NCBI RefSeq assembly: GCF_052324685.1 | Contig: NC_135211.1 | Coordinates: 51,910,182 to 51,974,181, forward strand | Reading direction: 5' to 3' | DNA: 64,000 nucleotides | Origin: Brachyhypopomus gauderio | Lineage: Eukaryota; Chordata; Actinopteri; Gymnotiformes; Hypopomidae | Shown here: positions 1-10,320 of the stretch, in pieces | How the letters are laid out: every line of letters starts with the position of its first letter | Position numbering within the stretch: the stretch's first letter is position 1 | Made by a program: the position numbers and the translations under genes | The notes under the pieces: generated by a model | The model's database searches: none | What the model saw: only the letters and a program-made list of their open reading frames with translations | Told to the model about the DNA's origin: nothing

Positions 1-1006
1 CCTGGTGGCCTCCCTCGGGGAGCTCCGGTCCTCCCTTTGGGCGCGACTGGAGTCCTGGCTTTGTGCCGTGCGCCGACTGGTGTCCGCGGCGGCTCCATGG
101 GCGCATGACGCACCCACCTTGGGCCGCTGGCTACGCCAGGGACTTTCTGCGTTCCTGGGGATGCCCTCACCTCGCCCCCCGACGTCTCCATCTCCTCCTC
201 GCTCTCGGAGACGCTCCAACCCAGCGACATGGATTCCTCCGGGGTCGGGCAGCGGGAACAGTCCATGCCACTTGCTGCTGAGGGGGACCGGGGAACCTCC
301 TTCCTAAGGTGCACGGTGCTCCCAGAACGTCCCGAGGCGCTGTCCACCCCCTCGCTCTCGCCCTCGCTCATGAAGGGCGATAAACAAACGGACGGAGGGC
401 AGCTGGCGTCCTCCCCCTCCCCGTAATATACGGTAGGAGCCGAGTATACGGACAGGGGAGGACTGACATCTTCCTCCGCGTCGTGTCGCCCTGTGGAGCA
501 CGTGTGGCTGGAGGGAAGAGAGCTGGTGTCCTCGTTTTCTCCCTCCGCCTCACCGTAGTCTACGGTGGATTCGGAACACTCCGACGGGGGGTAGGTCTCG
601 TCCTCCTCCTCGCTTGGAGAGTGCGCTTCCCCGAACTCATCCTCGGGAGGGGTGAGGGAAAATGCGCCTGCACCCACCAGAAACGACTCACCAGTCTCCT
701 CCTCCTCGGGGAAGACCGAGAGCAGTGCGCTGTCTTCCTCTTTTTCGCAGATGCCCGTTGAAGGGGTGGCAGTTCCACGGACATGGGGGGTTTCTCTCCT
801 TCCACACACGTACCGCGGTCTGGCGGAAGTGTTCTGCCATCTCTGCGTCCTCCGCATCCTGCGCCACGCAGAGCATGTACGCGCAGAACGGGTCCTGCTC
901 CATGGTCTGCTCGGTGACAGGGACATCGTGCCGCCGCACTGGGAAAGTACCGTGGTGATGTCGGCTTTTCTTCTTCCCCTTTGCTCGCTTGGCATATCCG
1001 GGCATC
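1..1006 (-). mobile_element. Internal part of an LTR retroelement, cut by the window edge
   Basis: This stretch lies directly downstream (in - orientation) of the LTR at 1007-1376 and is unusually GC-rich. Apart from the short ORF at 688-1005 I recognise no gag, protease, reverse transcriptase or integrase motif in it. It runs off the left edge of the window, so the other LTR is not visible. It is called an element interior only because it adjoins a bounded LTR. Confidence 0.55.
688..1005 (-). CDS. Short basic ORF of the LTR element, unknown function
   Basis: The ORF would encode 105 residues and begins with an ATG one base after the LTR end, so it sits where an element's first ORF would be. 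The N-terminus is strongly basic (MPGYAKRAKGKKKSRHHHG), followed by a stretch with several Cys and Asp/Glu residues. I see no zinc knuckle, protease or polymerase motif and do not recognise the family. The frame also stays open upstream into the LTR. It may be a gag-like protein of a non-autonomous family, or not translated at all. Confidence 0.35.
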   Translation of the reverse strand: MPGYAKRAKGKKKSRHHHGTFPVRRHDVPVTEQTMEQDPFCAYMLCVAQDAEDAEMAEHFRQTAVRVWKERNPPCPWNCHPFNGHLRKRGRQRTALGLPRGGGDW

Positions 1007-1376
1007 TGTAACGGCTCGTCTTTCTGTGACGCTGACGTGCGGGAGGAAGGAGGAGACACGACGAGCGTCTGGGGATGAACATACAACATTTAATTCACAG
1101 AAATACACAAAGCTCAGCACATACGGTGCAAGCACGCTGACGCTGGTGCTTACACGGGCATAAACTTTAGACAAAGACGAGCACAAGACACTGCGCGAAC
1201 GCACATTAAATAGGTGAATTACACAGACCCACGTGACCTCGGGACAAGGCACAGGTGATACCACGAACACGCTCACAGACGACCCATGCCCACGGAAGTA
1301 CAAACATGGACATAACGACACGCAGACAACGTAGCGGCGCGCCCACAGGGAGGGGTCCGGAGCTGTCACCGTGACA
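1007..1376 (-). repeat. Long terminal repeat, TGTCACGG...CCGTTACA type
   Basis: Read on the - strand it starts TGTCACGGTGACAG and ends CCGTTACA, giving the TG...CA ends and short inverted repeat of an LTR, 370 bp long. Its first two thirds are closely similar to the solo LTR at 16092-16432. It contains an AATTAAA-like signal near its 3' part. Only one flank is in the window, so a target duplication cannot be checked. Confidence 0.75.
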
Positions 1377-1824
1377 ATCATTCTACAAAACCTTAAATTA
1401 ATGTTCCAGGAATGTTTAATCACAACCGAGAGTGCAGAAGATTCAACATGAACGAAATCTCTCTATGTATCTTTATATGCTGTGTGTGTTGTGTGCAAAA
1501 CCTCAAAAGTAGGTCTGATCAGGAAGTTCTAGAAAATATTTTCATAACGTTTGACTTATAAGGATTGAATTCATATTACATCCAGAATAGGTATAGGGAA
1601 AGTTCTGGGAATGTTTGCTAGGAAAGCTGACTGCAATACTTTTGCAAAGCACCACTCCAGAGGTTCTGGGGCTCCAATGTTAAAGTCGATGGCAAGTCTG
1701 GATGTGGGTGATCATTACCAAACTTGTAATGTGGCTTTAAATGTTGATTTTGCAATGAATGTTGCGTGTACGCATCAAAGGAGATCAGATAAATGTGGTT
1801 TTTCCTCCTCACTAGTAAGTGAAG
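1377..1824. other. Intergenic or intronic DNA upstream of lectin copy A
   Basis: AT-rich unique-looking DNA between the LTR and the transmembrane exon of lectin copy A. A cytoplasmic first exon for copy A should lie upstream of 1825, but I could not find one here. The open frame from 1611 into the exon has no lectin-like features before residue 68 and is probably chance. Confidence 0.4.
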
Positions 1825-2675
1825 GGAGCAGATGTTCCAGACTGACTGCAGCGTGTCTGGGGCTGCTGTGTGTTCTCCTGCTGACTGTCATCATAGTGCT
1901 GTCGGTGAAGTTCGCCAGGCTGACAGGTCAGTTCCAGCAGAGCTGCAACACTGCTGCAGGAACACAAGGTTAATGAAGGAGGCTTCTCAGACTTCAGTGC
2001 GTAGTCTGTGTGAACTGCAACTTGATGCCAATGCCCTGTGTGTGTTATATGCACTCATTACATCTTGCTTTGTCTGGCAATGGATGAATGAAGCCAGCCA
2101 TGTCGAATGGAAGTGCCCCAACTCCAGTATTTACTACATCTCTACTGAAGAGAAGAGCTGGAGTGAGAGCAGACAGGACTGCAGAGACAGAGGAGCAGAC
2201 CTGGTGATCATAAACAGCAAACAGGAACAGGTGAGAGAGAGAACTTATGTTGTTTTGTGTATTAGAAAGATTTTACTGAGAATGTCATAATTGCCAACTC
2301 TTAACAGACCTTTCTTGAGATGTTCAAAGGGGATAAGATGACGTGGATCGGCCTGACTGACAGAGACACAGAGAAAGTCTGGAAATGGGTGGATGACACA
2401 GTACTGACCACTGAGTAAGATTTCACAGAAGAGAACGTGCAGTTTCTTACTTGTTCTCAGCCTGTAACTCAGGTGTCACTTAGATAGGATGTTCTGATTC
2501 TCTGTGTGCTTTCAGGTACTGGTTTGCAGGAGAACCCAATAACTACAGAGGAAATGAAGATTGTGCTGCTATTGGCTATAAACCTGGGAATTCTGTCAGT
2601 GTAGGAAAATGGGTTGATTTCCACTGTGATGCAAAATTATTTTGGATATGCGAGAAGAATATTATTTTAAATTGA
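1825..2675 (+). CDS. C-type lectin-like receptor, copy A (incomplete, possibly a pseudogene)
   Basis: Exons seen: transmembrane exon 1825-1968, lectin exon 1 about 2097-2230, lectin exon 2 2308-2414, lectin exon 3 2516-2675 ending in TGA. The first has [18 protein letters not shown] followed by a short stalk. The lectin exons carry SRQDC, WIGLTD, KWVDDT, the EPN motif of mannose-type sites (GEPNNY) and the final WICEK cysteine. The usual WND motif is replaced by WVD, so one calcium ligand of the primary site is changed. Family role: type II membrane receptors of leukocytes, CD209/CLEC4-like. Odd points: no cytoplasmic exon in the window, no clear AG acceptor where copy B has one before lectin exon 1, and a shortened stalk. 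Lectin exons, introns and 3' flank are close to copy D, showing a recent duplication. Confidence 0.7.
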
Positions 2676-3243
2676 ATGTTAAGAAAATTCCCTTCCAATC
2701 CTAAAATGACTGTACAAATTAGCATGAATGCTGAATTTAAGTTTAATTTACTAAAAGCTTTGCAACAAGGTTGATAATGTGTTTAGTCTTTTCAAGTTAT
2801 TGTAGCATCAACATGGAAGAAAAGAAGATATTTCTGCTTCAGGAGAACTACATTATTTCAGTGGCAAAGCCTTTAACAAAACTCACACAGCAAAATGACT
2901 ACAACAGGGGAAACTGGAGACACTCATCACAGGCAGATCACGACAGTAAAACGTCTCTGAAACAAACAGAAGACTTGACTCAACTAAGTACATACACACA
3001 AATCAACCAATTACAACAGTTTATACTAAATAAAGTCTGTGAAGAGGCACATGGCATTCTGGGAGTATTTGCTGTGCTCTTCTCTGCTCTTCCGATAACT
3101 GTATCTGGTAACTATGAAGGTTTTTCAGTGTCATCAGAACCTGAACCTGAAACCATTATTATCTTTTGAAAATAAGTCTGTGAAATTCATTCAGGTATGC
3201 AAAAATTTAAAATTTTAAAGTTAAAAGTTAAAATTTATGTTCA

Positions 3244-3310
3244 AAAATCAGGTTCGGGTCGAAAATCAGGTTCGGGTCGAAATTCAGGTTCAGGTTGAAA
3301 TTCGGGTCGG
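3244..3310. repeat. Short 18-bp tandem repeat, about four units
   Basis: Four imperfect copies of an 18-bp unit (AAAATCAGGTTCGGGTCG and variants) follow each other. The later copies carry several substitutions. It lies in the 3' flank of lectin copy A and has no apparent coding role. Confidence 0.75.
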
Positions 3311-4364
3311 GAAAGCATCCGGGATACTTAGGATGAGCAAACAAACTCAGAGCTAATCAAACTGCATCTGGCCAATCACAAAACATCTCAGAGGACATTG
3401 GGAGGTGCATCTTTCTGCTAAATTTTCTGTAAGGGTGCGGTCCCTGTTTGGCCTGTAAGTAACATGTAAGCAGCACGAAAGTGACCACTGTGCCACCCAG
3501 AAATGGCACCTTGTGGCAGCTGCCACATAATCGTGGCACTTAGTGTAAGGTGACCAGACGTCCCCTTTTTCCCGGACATGTCCTACTTTTGAGACCTAAA
3601 ATAATGTCCAGGGGGAATTTCAAAATCATCTGGGATTTTGTTCGACTGCCTCAAACATAATACATGTACAGTGCATTGTGATTAGAATGGTCACTCCGTT
3701 CCATTCCAGGTTTCTCTGTATCGCAAATTAGTCACGCCCTTCTTCTCAAATCTATCTACGTACTTTGCATTGTGTGTGTGTGAAGAAGAAAACGTGGGCC
3801 TGCCAGTCTACCCCCAAGTGTTTACAAGCGAAAGCACGTGTGTCCGCCGGTTCTACGGCTATGCCGAAACAAAAGTGTACGTTTACAGAGGAGTTAAAGA
3901 AAAAAAACTTTTCTTTAAAAAAATATATATTTTTTACTTAGTCTATCACTATTACACTCAAAAAATGTCAGTGTATGTTTTTGTTGGTGTACTATGTTGT
4001 TCTGTGCAGTTCAATAAATGCTATTTTTACACAGACACCATGTCATTTGAAATCCATCCACGTGTTTTTGTTTGATCGTCTATGGTTGTTTCCATGTGTG
4101 TCTTGGTCTTCGTGTGTTCATCTTTATTGTTTGTGTTATTCGTCGCACCTGTCTCTTGCCTCGTTATCGTTTGCATGCACTTGTGTCTTGTTGTTGTTGT
4201 CAGTGTATTTAAGTGTGTGTATTATTATCTGCATTCTTTGTTTCACTTCATGTCCATCTTGAGTTTAGGTGCAGCACTTTCTTATTACTGACATTCACCA
4301 CAGGTGAACAAAGATGTTAGAAAATATGAAATCATGTGTACATATCAAAAAATTGTCTCATCTT

Positions 4365-4500
4365 GTGGGCAGTGGTAACTCAGTGGTTGACCAATGATTA
4401 GAGGTTGCCAGGTCAATCCTCACCACTGCCAATTTGATACTGTTGGTGCCCTGACCAAGGCCCTTAACCCTAAAAGGTGATGAAATGCCGTAAGTTTAAT
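4365..4500 (+). repeat. tRNA-derived SINE-like fragment
   Basis: The segment starts GGGCAGTGGTAACTCAGTGG and contains the phrase CCCTGACCAAGGCCCTTAACCC. This matches the layout of fish tRNA-derived SINEs (box A/B-like head, then a conserved core). It is shorter and more diverged than the two SINEs at 13.5 and 27.3 kb, so boundaries are approximate. Confidence 0.45.
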
Positions 4501-5438
4501 TTAAAGTAATTTAAAGAAAGTACGAACAAAGGAAAGCACAATGAAAATTTCTCAGTGTGCCTCATTATTAATCTACAGTTTAATCAGTCGATTCATTTGT
4601 TGAAAAAGTGTTTTCTCCCTCTTGCCTCATTGCTCTCAGTTCATGTTTTGTACTGTGTGCAAGACAAACAACTAGTCTGAACTCATCCAGGACAGACAAT
4701 GGATCTTCAATGTCTCTGTTCTTTACCAGAATAAAAGCAGTGCAGAAAACCTCCCTCTTGCAAGAGATGGCCAATGCAGAGGTAAGCAAATAATCTGCAT
4801 GCTCTGAACTCAGGCTCAGTACCAGTCAAAACCATGCAGGGTCTCTGTCAGAGTGGAGCAACGGTGGTGCAACAGGGGTGTCTGCAGTCACGGGTTTCGA
4901 GGCAGAAGAGGAAATAAGGAACAAATTAGGAAATGAGGGGATTTTCCAGTTTGTTGATATCTGCTCTGTGGCACAGTGAACATTCCAAAGAGGCGCACAT
5001 GTTACAGTAATGGCACTGAGATCATAAGACTGCTTGGCTCAGCACTGTTTGGAACGAATGATGGTAGCAATTAAACTTCAGGATATCATGCAGCATTTTA
5101 ACTCAGGTCTGGTTGTGGATTACTGATCTCTGCTCAAGTGTGTGCAGGAATGGTTTGTGTCTGATCTCAAGTATCCAAATGCACAAATGGCACAAACTAT
5201 TGACCTTCAAGGTTCTCATGTGTTCGGGTTTTTACCCTAAATCTTAGAAAAGCAGGAAGCAAAATTAATAAATGAGGATGCAAGTATTCAGGACAAAAGC
5301 AAACTTTAGAAGGTTTTGTTCTCTTTACCAGTCACTGTCTAGGAGTGCTGTGTAGAGTATGATTATTTGTGTGAAGAATTTAATTGGCTATATTTGAGCT
5401 GATTCACACTTCTGATCAGGATATAAGAAGACAGCAGA

Positions 5439-8400
5439 ATGGAGATGAGAGACAAAATATATCAGAATTCACAAGCTTTTGCAGACAAGAAATCATATTC
5501 AGAAGGCGCGGACAACACGTATGACGACATTTACGTTAACGAAGACGACGGGGAACCTATTGAGGCCAGAAGCACCAAGGAACCTGACAAAACAGGTGTG
5601 ACAAACATCAAACATCTGTCTCCGTCTCCCTCTTGTGTTTTATCCTCCTTTACATGTTTATATTTTCCCACAAAACTGTGATACATGTCTGTCTGTTTTG
5701 TATTACAATATATTTTAAAAGGCAAGCTATGAAAAATGTAAAATAAATTTAAAAAGTTTTCCTCACGTTAACCAGAATTTAATTAACATGTATTTAATCA
5801 GGAAATATCCCATTGCTATTAAAAACCTCTTTTTCAAGAAAATATGTCCCTACAGCATCAGAATGTTCAGACTTCTCTACTGTGGGACATAGAGTTAGCT
5901 GCTACAGTACTAATGTGTTCATGTTAATGTATTGATGCTCAGAGCACATTTACATGAACGTTATTACAACTCTGTGGTGTGACAAACAGATGTGAAACAT
6001 CTGTCTCCGTCTCCCTCTCTGTATTTTTATCCTCCTTTACATGTTTACATTTTTCCACAAAACTGTGTTCATTACATTATATTTAAAAGTTAGCTATAAA
6101 AAAAATAATAAGGTTTTCCCTACATTCACCAGATAATGTAACACTAGGGGCGTTAGGGAAGAAGGAGCAGTGGGTGGTACAGGCACGTCTTTACTGCCAT
6201 GAGCAAAGCTAATGAGTCCTTTAATCACTCAGAAATGAAATGCTCAAAAATAAAGGCGGTGCTTGGACAGGCGCAGTGAGTTGGTGAGTTTCCTCCCACG
6301 CGCTGACTTTTTCAGCACCAGTTCTCTACAGTGGTGCTCTACAGTTCTCTTATTACACAAGAGACACCAAATAGCACAACCTCTTCTCTATTCTGCATTA
6401 CTGAATAACATCACCCTCACAATGCGCAGCCCCACATTATACAGAATGATTGCATTATAAATAAATCATATGAAAACATGAATATATAACCAATAATGTT
6501 ACCAACCGGATTCCAAAAAATAAAAAAGTTGGGACACTAAACAAATTGTGAATAAAAACTGAATGCAGTGATGTGGAGATGCCAACATCTAATATTTTAT
6601 TCAGAATAGAGCACAAATCACAGATCAAAAGTTAAACTGAGAGAATGTATCATTTTAAGGGAAAAATATGTTTCAAAATTTCATGGCGTCAACAAATCCC
6701 AAAAAACTTGGGACAAGGCCATTTTTACCACGGTATGGCATGCCCCCCTTCTTCTTACACCACTCACCAGACGTCTGGGGCCTTCTTTGTCTCACCTTCC
6801 TCTTTATGATACGTCAAATGTTCTCTATAGGTGAAAGATCTAGACTGCAGGCCATTTCAGTACCAGGATCCTTCTCCTACGTAGCCACGATGTTGTGCTT
6901 GGTGCAGAATGTGGTCTGGCATTATCTTGTTGAAAAATGCAGGGTCTTCCCTGAAAGGCCATGACTCCCCTAATGTCTGAGCTTGTGTTTTATGGCCTAT
7001 ACCCTTACGCACAGCGATTGTTCCAGATTCTCTGAATCTTTTGATGATGTTATACACGGTTGATGATGATAACTTAAAAGTCTTTACTATTTTACACTGG
7101 GTATCACCATTCTGGTATTGCTGCACAACAATGGTGGAATTGATGATCATCTTACCATCTTGGCTTCAGAGAGACACTGACACTCTGAGAAGTTCTTTTT
7201 ATACTCAATCATGTTGTCAACTGACCTAATTAGTGTTAATTGGTCTTCCAGCTCTTCGTCATATGCTCAATTTCCTTTTTCCAGCCACTTATTGCTAATT
7301 GTCCCAAATTTTTTGGGATTTGTTGACACTGTCAAATTTTTTATCAACATATTTTTCCTTTAAAATGTTAAATTTACTCAGATTAAACTTTTGATCTGTC
7401 ATCTATATTCTATTATGAATAAAATATTGACATTTGCCATCTCCACATGATTGCATTCAGTTTTTATTCACAATTTGTTTAGTGTCCCAACTTTTTTGGA
7501 ATCCGGTTTGTATTAATTATAAAGGAGAAATAAATATTTTTTTCCCAATTCTTCTTTTAAATATTATTAAATAGCCATTATATTGACACTAGATCTAGAT
7601 GTTTCAGAGTTTCTGTATTAAATCTGTTACACCCAGGGTCCCTCCTATGCAGGTGATACACTCTATGGAGCATAAACTGGTTCTCTCATGTGACATGTAT
7701 TTTATAGATAAAATAAAGACAAAATAAAAATAAGTATTACAGATTGAAGTTGCTGTACAAATTCTGTGGAAAAGTTCTTATTATGGAATCAATATCACTC
7801 TTCTTGTGACGGGCAGGGAGTGTGAAATAAAATGGAAGCAATCACGCCAAGTCTCAGGGTAAATGGATGATTTAATAGAAAAGTGCGCAAACCAAAACCC
7901 GTGAACTGATCCAAATTAAGGATATAATAACCAGTGGTCAACTGATACAAAGACAAGACAGATATAGGCAAACAAACGACCCTCAGGTGAGACGGATCAT
8001 GGGCTCCGCCCACCCGAGGGACGAACATAACGCAACAATTGACAGGACAGCTCCCGCTGTACACGGGGGCGACCAGTAGGGGGCCAGCCGTACCGTGACA
8101 CTTCTTATAGATGTTTTACCAACTGATGCATTTTAAAATCATTTTACACTTGTACCGAATTCTGACATGCTTTTCTATCTTCAACAATAATACCACAGGG
8201 AGCAGATGTTCCAGACTGACTGCAGTGTGTCTGGGGCTGCTGTGTGTTCTCCTGCTGACTGTCATCATAGTGATGTGGGTCAAGTTCTCTGCAGAGAGAG
8301 TGCAGTTTCAGACCAGTAACTATAACCTGACGTTAGAGAGAGACCAGTTACTAACAGAGAGAGCTGGTATCCTAGATAAGCTTGGTGAGTAAATGGAAAA

Positions 8401-8627
8401 ATAATGTAAGTGAATGTAAATCATTTCTTGATATACAAAGTGTGCAAACGTTTATGCTCTTGTTATTTTTGTCTCTGACTAGATGAGGCCAAAAAAACCA
8501 AATGGAGATACTTCAGCTCCAGTATCTACTACGTGTCTACTGGGATGAAGAACTGGAGTGAGAGCAGACAGGACTGCAGAGAGAGAGGTGCAGACCTGGT
8601 GATCATAAACAGCAGAGAGGAACAGGT

Positions 8628-8661
<34 letters not shown>

Positions 8662-10320
8662 AAAAGAAAGAGTGAGAGGTACAGAAAGAAAGATTGTGTG
8701 TGTGAGAGAGCATTGCTCTGATCAGCTGTATATTTTTGGTATCATGTGATCACAATGACAGGAGTTCATCATTCAGAAACTGGGGAACAGTCGAGCTTGG
8801 ATTGGACTGACTGATGTAGAGACAGAAGGAGTCTGGAAATGGGTGGATGGCACAGCACTGACCACTGGGTAAGAGAATGAGATCAGAATCACAGCACTGA
8901 CCACTGGGTAAGAGAATGAGATCAGAATCACAGCACTGACCACTGGGTAAGAGAATGAGATCAGAATCACAGCACTGACCACTGGGTAAGAGAATGAGAT
9001 CAGAATCACAGCACTGACCACTGGGTAAGAGAATGAGAGCAGAATCACAGCACTGACCACTGGGTAAGAGAATGAGATCAGAATCACAGCACTGACCACT
9101 GGGTAAGAGAATGAGATCAGAATCACAGCACTGACCACTGGGTAAGAGAATGAGATCAGAATCACAGCACTGACCACTGGGTAAGAGAATGAGATCAGAA
9201 TCACAGCACCGACCACTGGGTAAGAGAATGAGATCAGAATCACAGCACTGACCACTGGGTAAGAGAATGAGAGCTGAATCACAGCACTGACCACTGGGTA
9301 AGAGAATGAGATCAGAATCACAGCACTGACCACTGGGTAAGAGAATGAGATCAGAATCACAGCACTGACCACTGGGTAAGAGAATGAGATCAGAATCACA
9401 GCACCGACCACTGGGTAAGAGAATGAGATCAGAATCACAGCACTGACCACTGGGTAAGAGAATGAGAGCTGAATCACAGCACTGACCACTGGGTAAGAGA
9501 ATGAGATCAGAATCACAGCACTGACCACTGGGTAAGAGAATGAGATCAGAATCACAGCACTGACCACTGGGTAAGAGAATGAGATCAGAATCACAACACT
9601 GACCACTGGGTAAGAGAATGAGAGCTGAATCACAGCACTGACCACTGAGTAAGAGAATGAGAGTAGAATCACAACACTGACCACTGGGTAAGAGAATGAG
9701 AGCTGAATCACAGCACTGACCACTGGGTAAGAGAATGAGATCAGAATCACAGCACTGACCACTGGGTAAGAGAATGAGATCAGAATCACAGCACTGACCA
9801 CTGGGTAAGAGAATGAGATCAGAATCACAGCACTGACCACTGGGTAAGAGAATGAGATCAGAATCACAGCACTGACCACTGGGTAAGAGAATGAGATCAG
9901 AATCACAGCACTGACCACTGGGTAAGAGAATGAGATCAGAATCACAGCACTGACCACTGGGTAAGAGAATGAGAGTAGAATCACAACACTGACCACTGGG
10001 TAAGAGAATGATATCAGAATCACAAGGTGACATGCATATTGTAAAATGTTTTTCAAAGATACTTATTGTTATAGTGTAAATCTCACTTAAATATCTAGTA
10101 GCTTTAACCTATAAAGAGCAAAAATTAAGTGTAACAACAATGTTTAGAATCTGATTCTGATTCTCTGGGTTTCAGGTTCTGGTGTGAGGGAGAACCAAAT
10201 AATGAAGTTGATGAGCACTGTGCTGAGATTTTGGATTTGCCAAACAAAAGTGGCTGGAATGACAGAGAGTGCTTTTGGACAGAACAATGGATCTGTGAGA
10301 AAAGTTTTTTTTGTGAATAA
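5439..10320 (+). CDS. C-type lectin-like receptor, copy B (complete, 5 exons)
   Basis: Exons 5439-5595, 8199-8384, 8483-8625, 8762-8868 and 10176-10320 all have GT/AG borders with matching phases (1,1,0,2) and join to 738 bp, 245 residues. Residues 1-52 are cytoplasmic with Tyr28 (TYDDI) and Tyr32 (IYVNED), which look like phosphotyrosine signalling sites. About 60-79 is a single signal-anchor helix ([15 protein letters not shown]); 80-115 is a stalk with heptad-like [11 protein letters not shown]; 116-245 is one C-type lectin domain. It keeps the WIGLTD core, EPN, WND (GWNDREC) and four cysteines, so it is the only copy here with the full mannose-type calcium/sugar motif pair. Family: type II leukocyte lectin receptors of the CD209/CLEC4 kind. 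The third lectin-domain intron holds a large minisatellite that repeats its splice donor. Exact orthology is unknown. Confidence 0.85.
5597..6120 (+). repeat. Duplicated intron segment of lectin B
   Basis: The sequence just after the exon 1 donor (5597-5740, starting GTGTGACAAAC) recurs at about 5979-6115, with the same CATCTGTCTCCGTCTCCCTC and CCTCCTTTACATGTTTA phrases in the same order. The exon itself is not present before the second copy. It looks like a tandem duplication of roughly 390 bp that kept only the intron part. Confidence 0.7.
6502..7510 (-). mobile_element. Decayed Tc1/mariner element with long terminal inverted repeats
   Basis: The ends are inverted copies: CCAACCGGATTCCAAAAAA at the left and TTTTTTGGAATCCGGTTTG at the right. 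Further matching follows inside (GTTGGGACACTAAACAAATT and its complement). TA dinucleotides flank both ends (6500-6501, 7511-7512), the target of this superfamily. On the - strand a Tc1-type helix-turn-helix is visible at 6990-7150 ([20 protein letters not shown]). Degraded pieces of the catalytic region follow at 6850-6960. The middle of the transposase is deleted and frames are broken, so it is not autonomous. Confidence 0.75.
7805..8100 (-). repeat. Solo LTR with 5-bp target duplication CTTCT
   Basis: On the - strand it begins TGTCACGGTACGG and ends GCCCGTCACA, 296 bp. The five bases CTTCT occur immediately on both sides (7800-7804 and 8101-8105). This is a solo LTR left by recombination of a Ty3-like element, lying about 100 bp before the transmembrane exon of lectin B. 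A diverged relative lies at about 11300-11501. Confidence 0.85.
8851..10020 (+). repeat. 39-bp minisatellite, 30 units, made of an exon end plus its splice donor
   Basis: 1170 bp divide into exactly thirty 39-bp units with no length change that I can see. Each unit contains the last 18 bases of lectin B exon 4 (CACAGCACTGACCACTGG) followed by GTAAGAGAATGAGATCAGAAT or a variant. The array therefore begins inside the exon and runs into the intron, carrying about 30 copies of the 5' splice site. Substitutions recur in several units (AGCTGAATC, CACAACACTG, CACCGACC), and one donor reads GAGTAAGA. Because 39 is a multiple of 3, long artificial ORFs appear on the - strand; they are not genes. Confidence 0.95.

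Larger units (their letters stand above)
2676..5438. other. Flank between lectin copies A and B, with repeat relics
   Basis: The first part (2835-3095) is homologous to the 3' flank of copy D at 41600-41790 plus 47132-47205. A sequence at 3547-3600 resembling the end of a hAT element (GGTGACCAGACGTCC) is followed by AT-rich DNA. I see no supportable gene: the short ORFs here lack recognisable motifs. Confidence 0.45.

Noticed and set aside
560-1423. 287-residue ORF on the - strand as a single gene
   Set aside because: It spans the LTR border and runs out of the LTR into the flank; the part after the LTR is better explained by the ORF starting at 1005.
5421-5427. TATA box (ATATAAG) for lectin B
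   Set aside because: It is only about 12 bases before the ATG, too close for transcription to start between them.
8851-10020. CRISPR array
   Set aside because: Units are directly joined with no unique spacers, and the DNA is vertebrate.
8750-10056. Two 427-residue ORFs on the - strand made of repeated LPSGQCCDS or SYPVVSAV units
   Set aside because: They are produced by the 39-bp minisatellite, whose unit length is a multiple of three; no promoter, start context or domain supports them.
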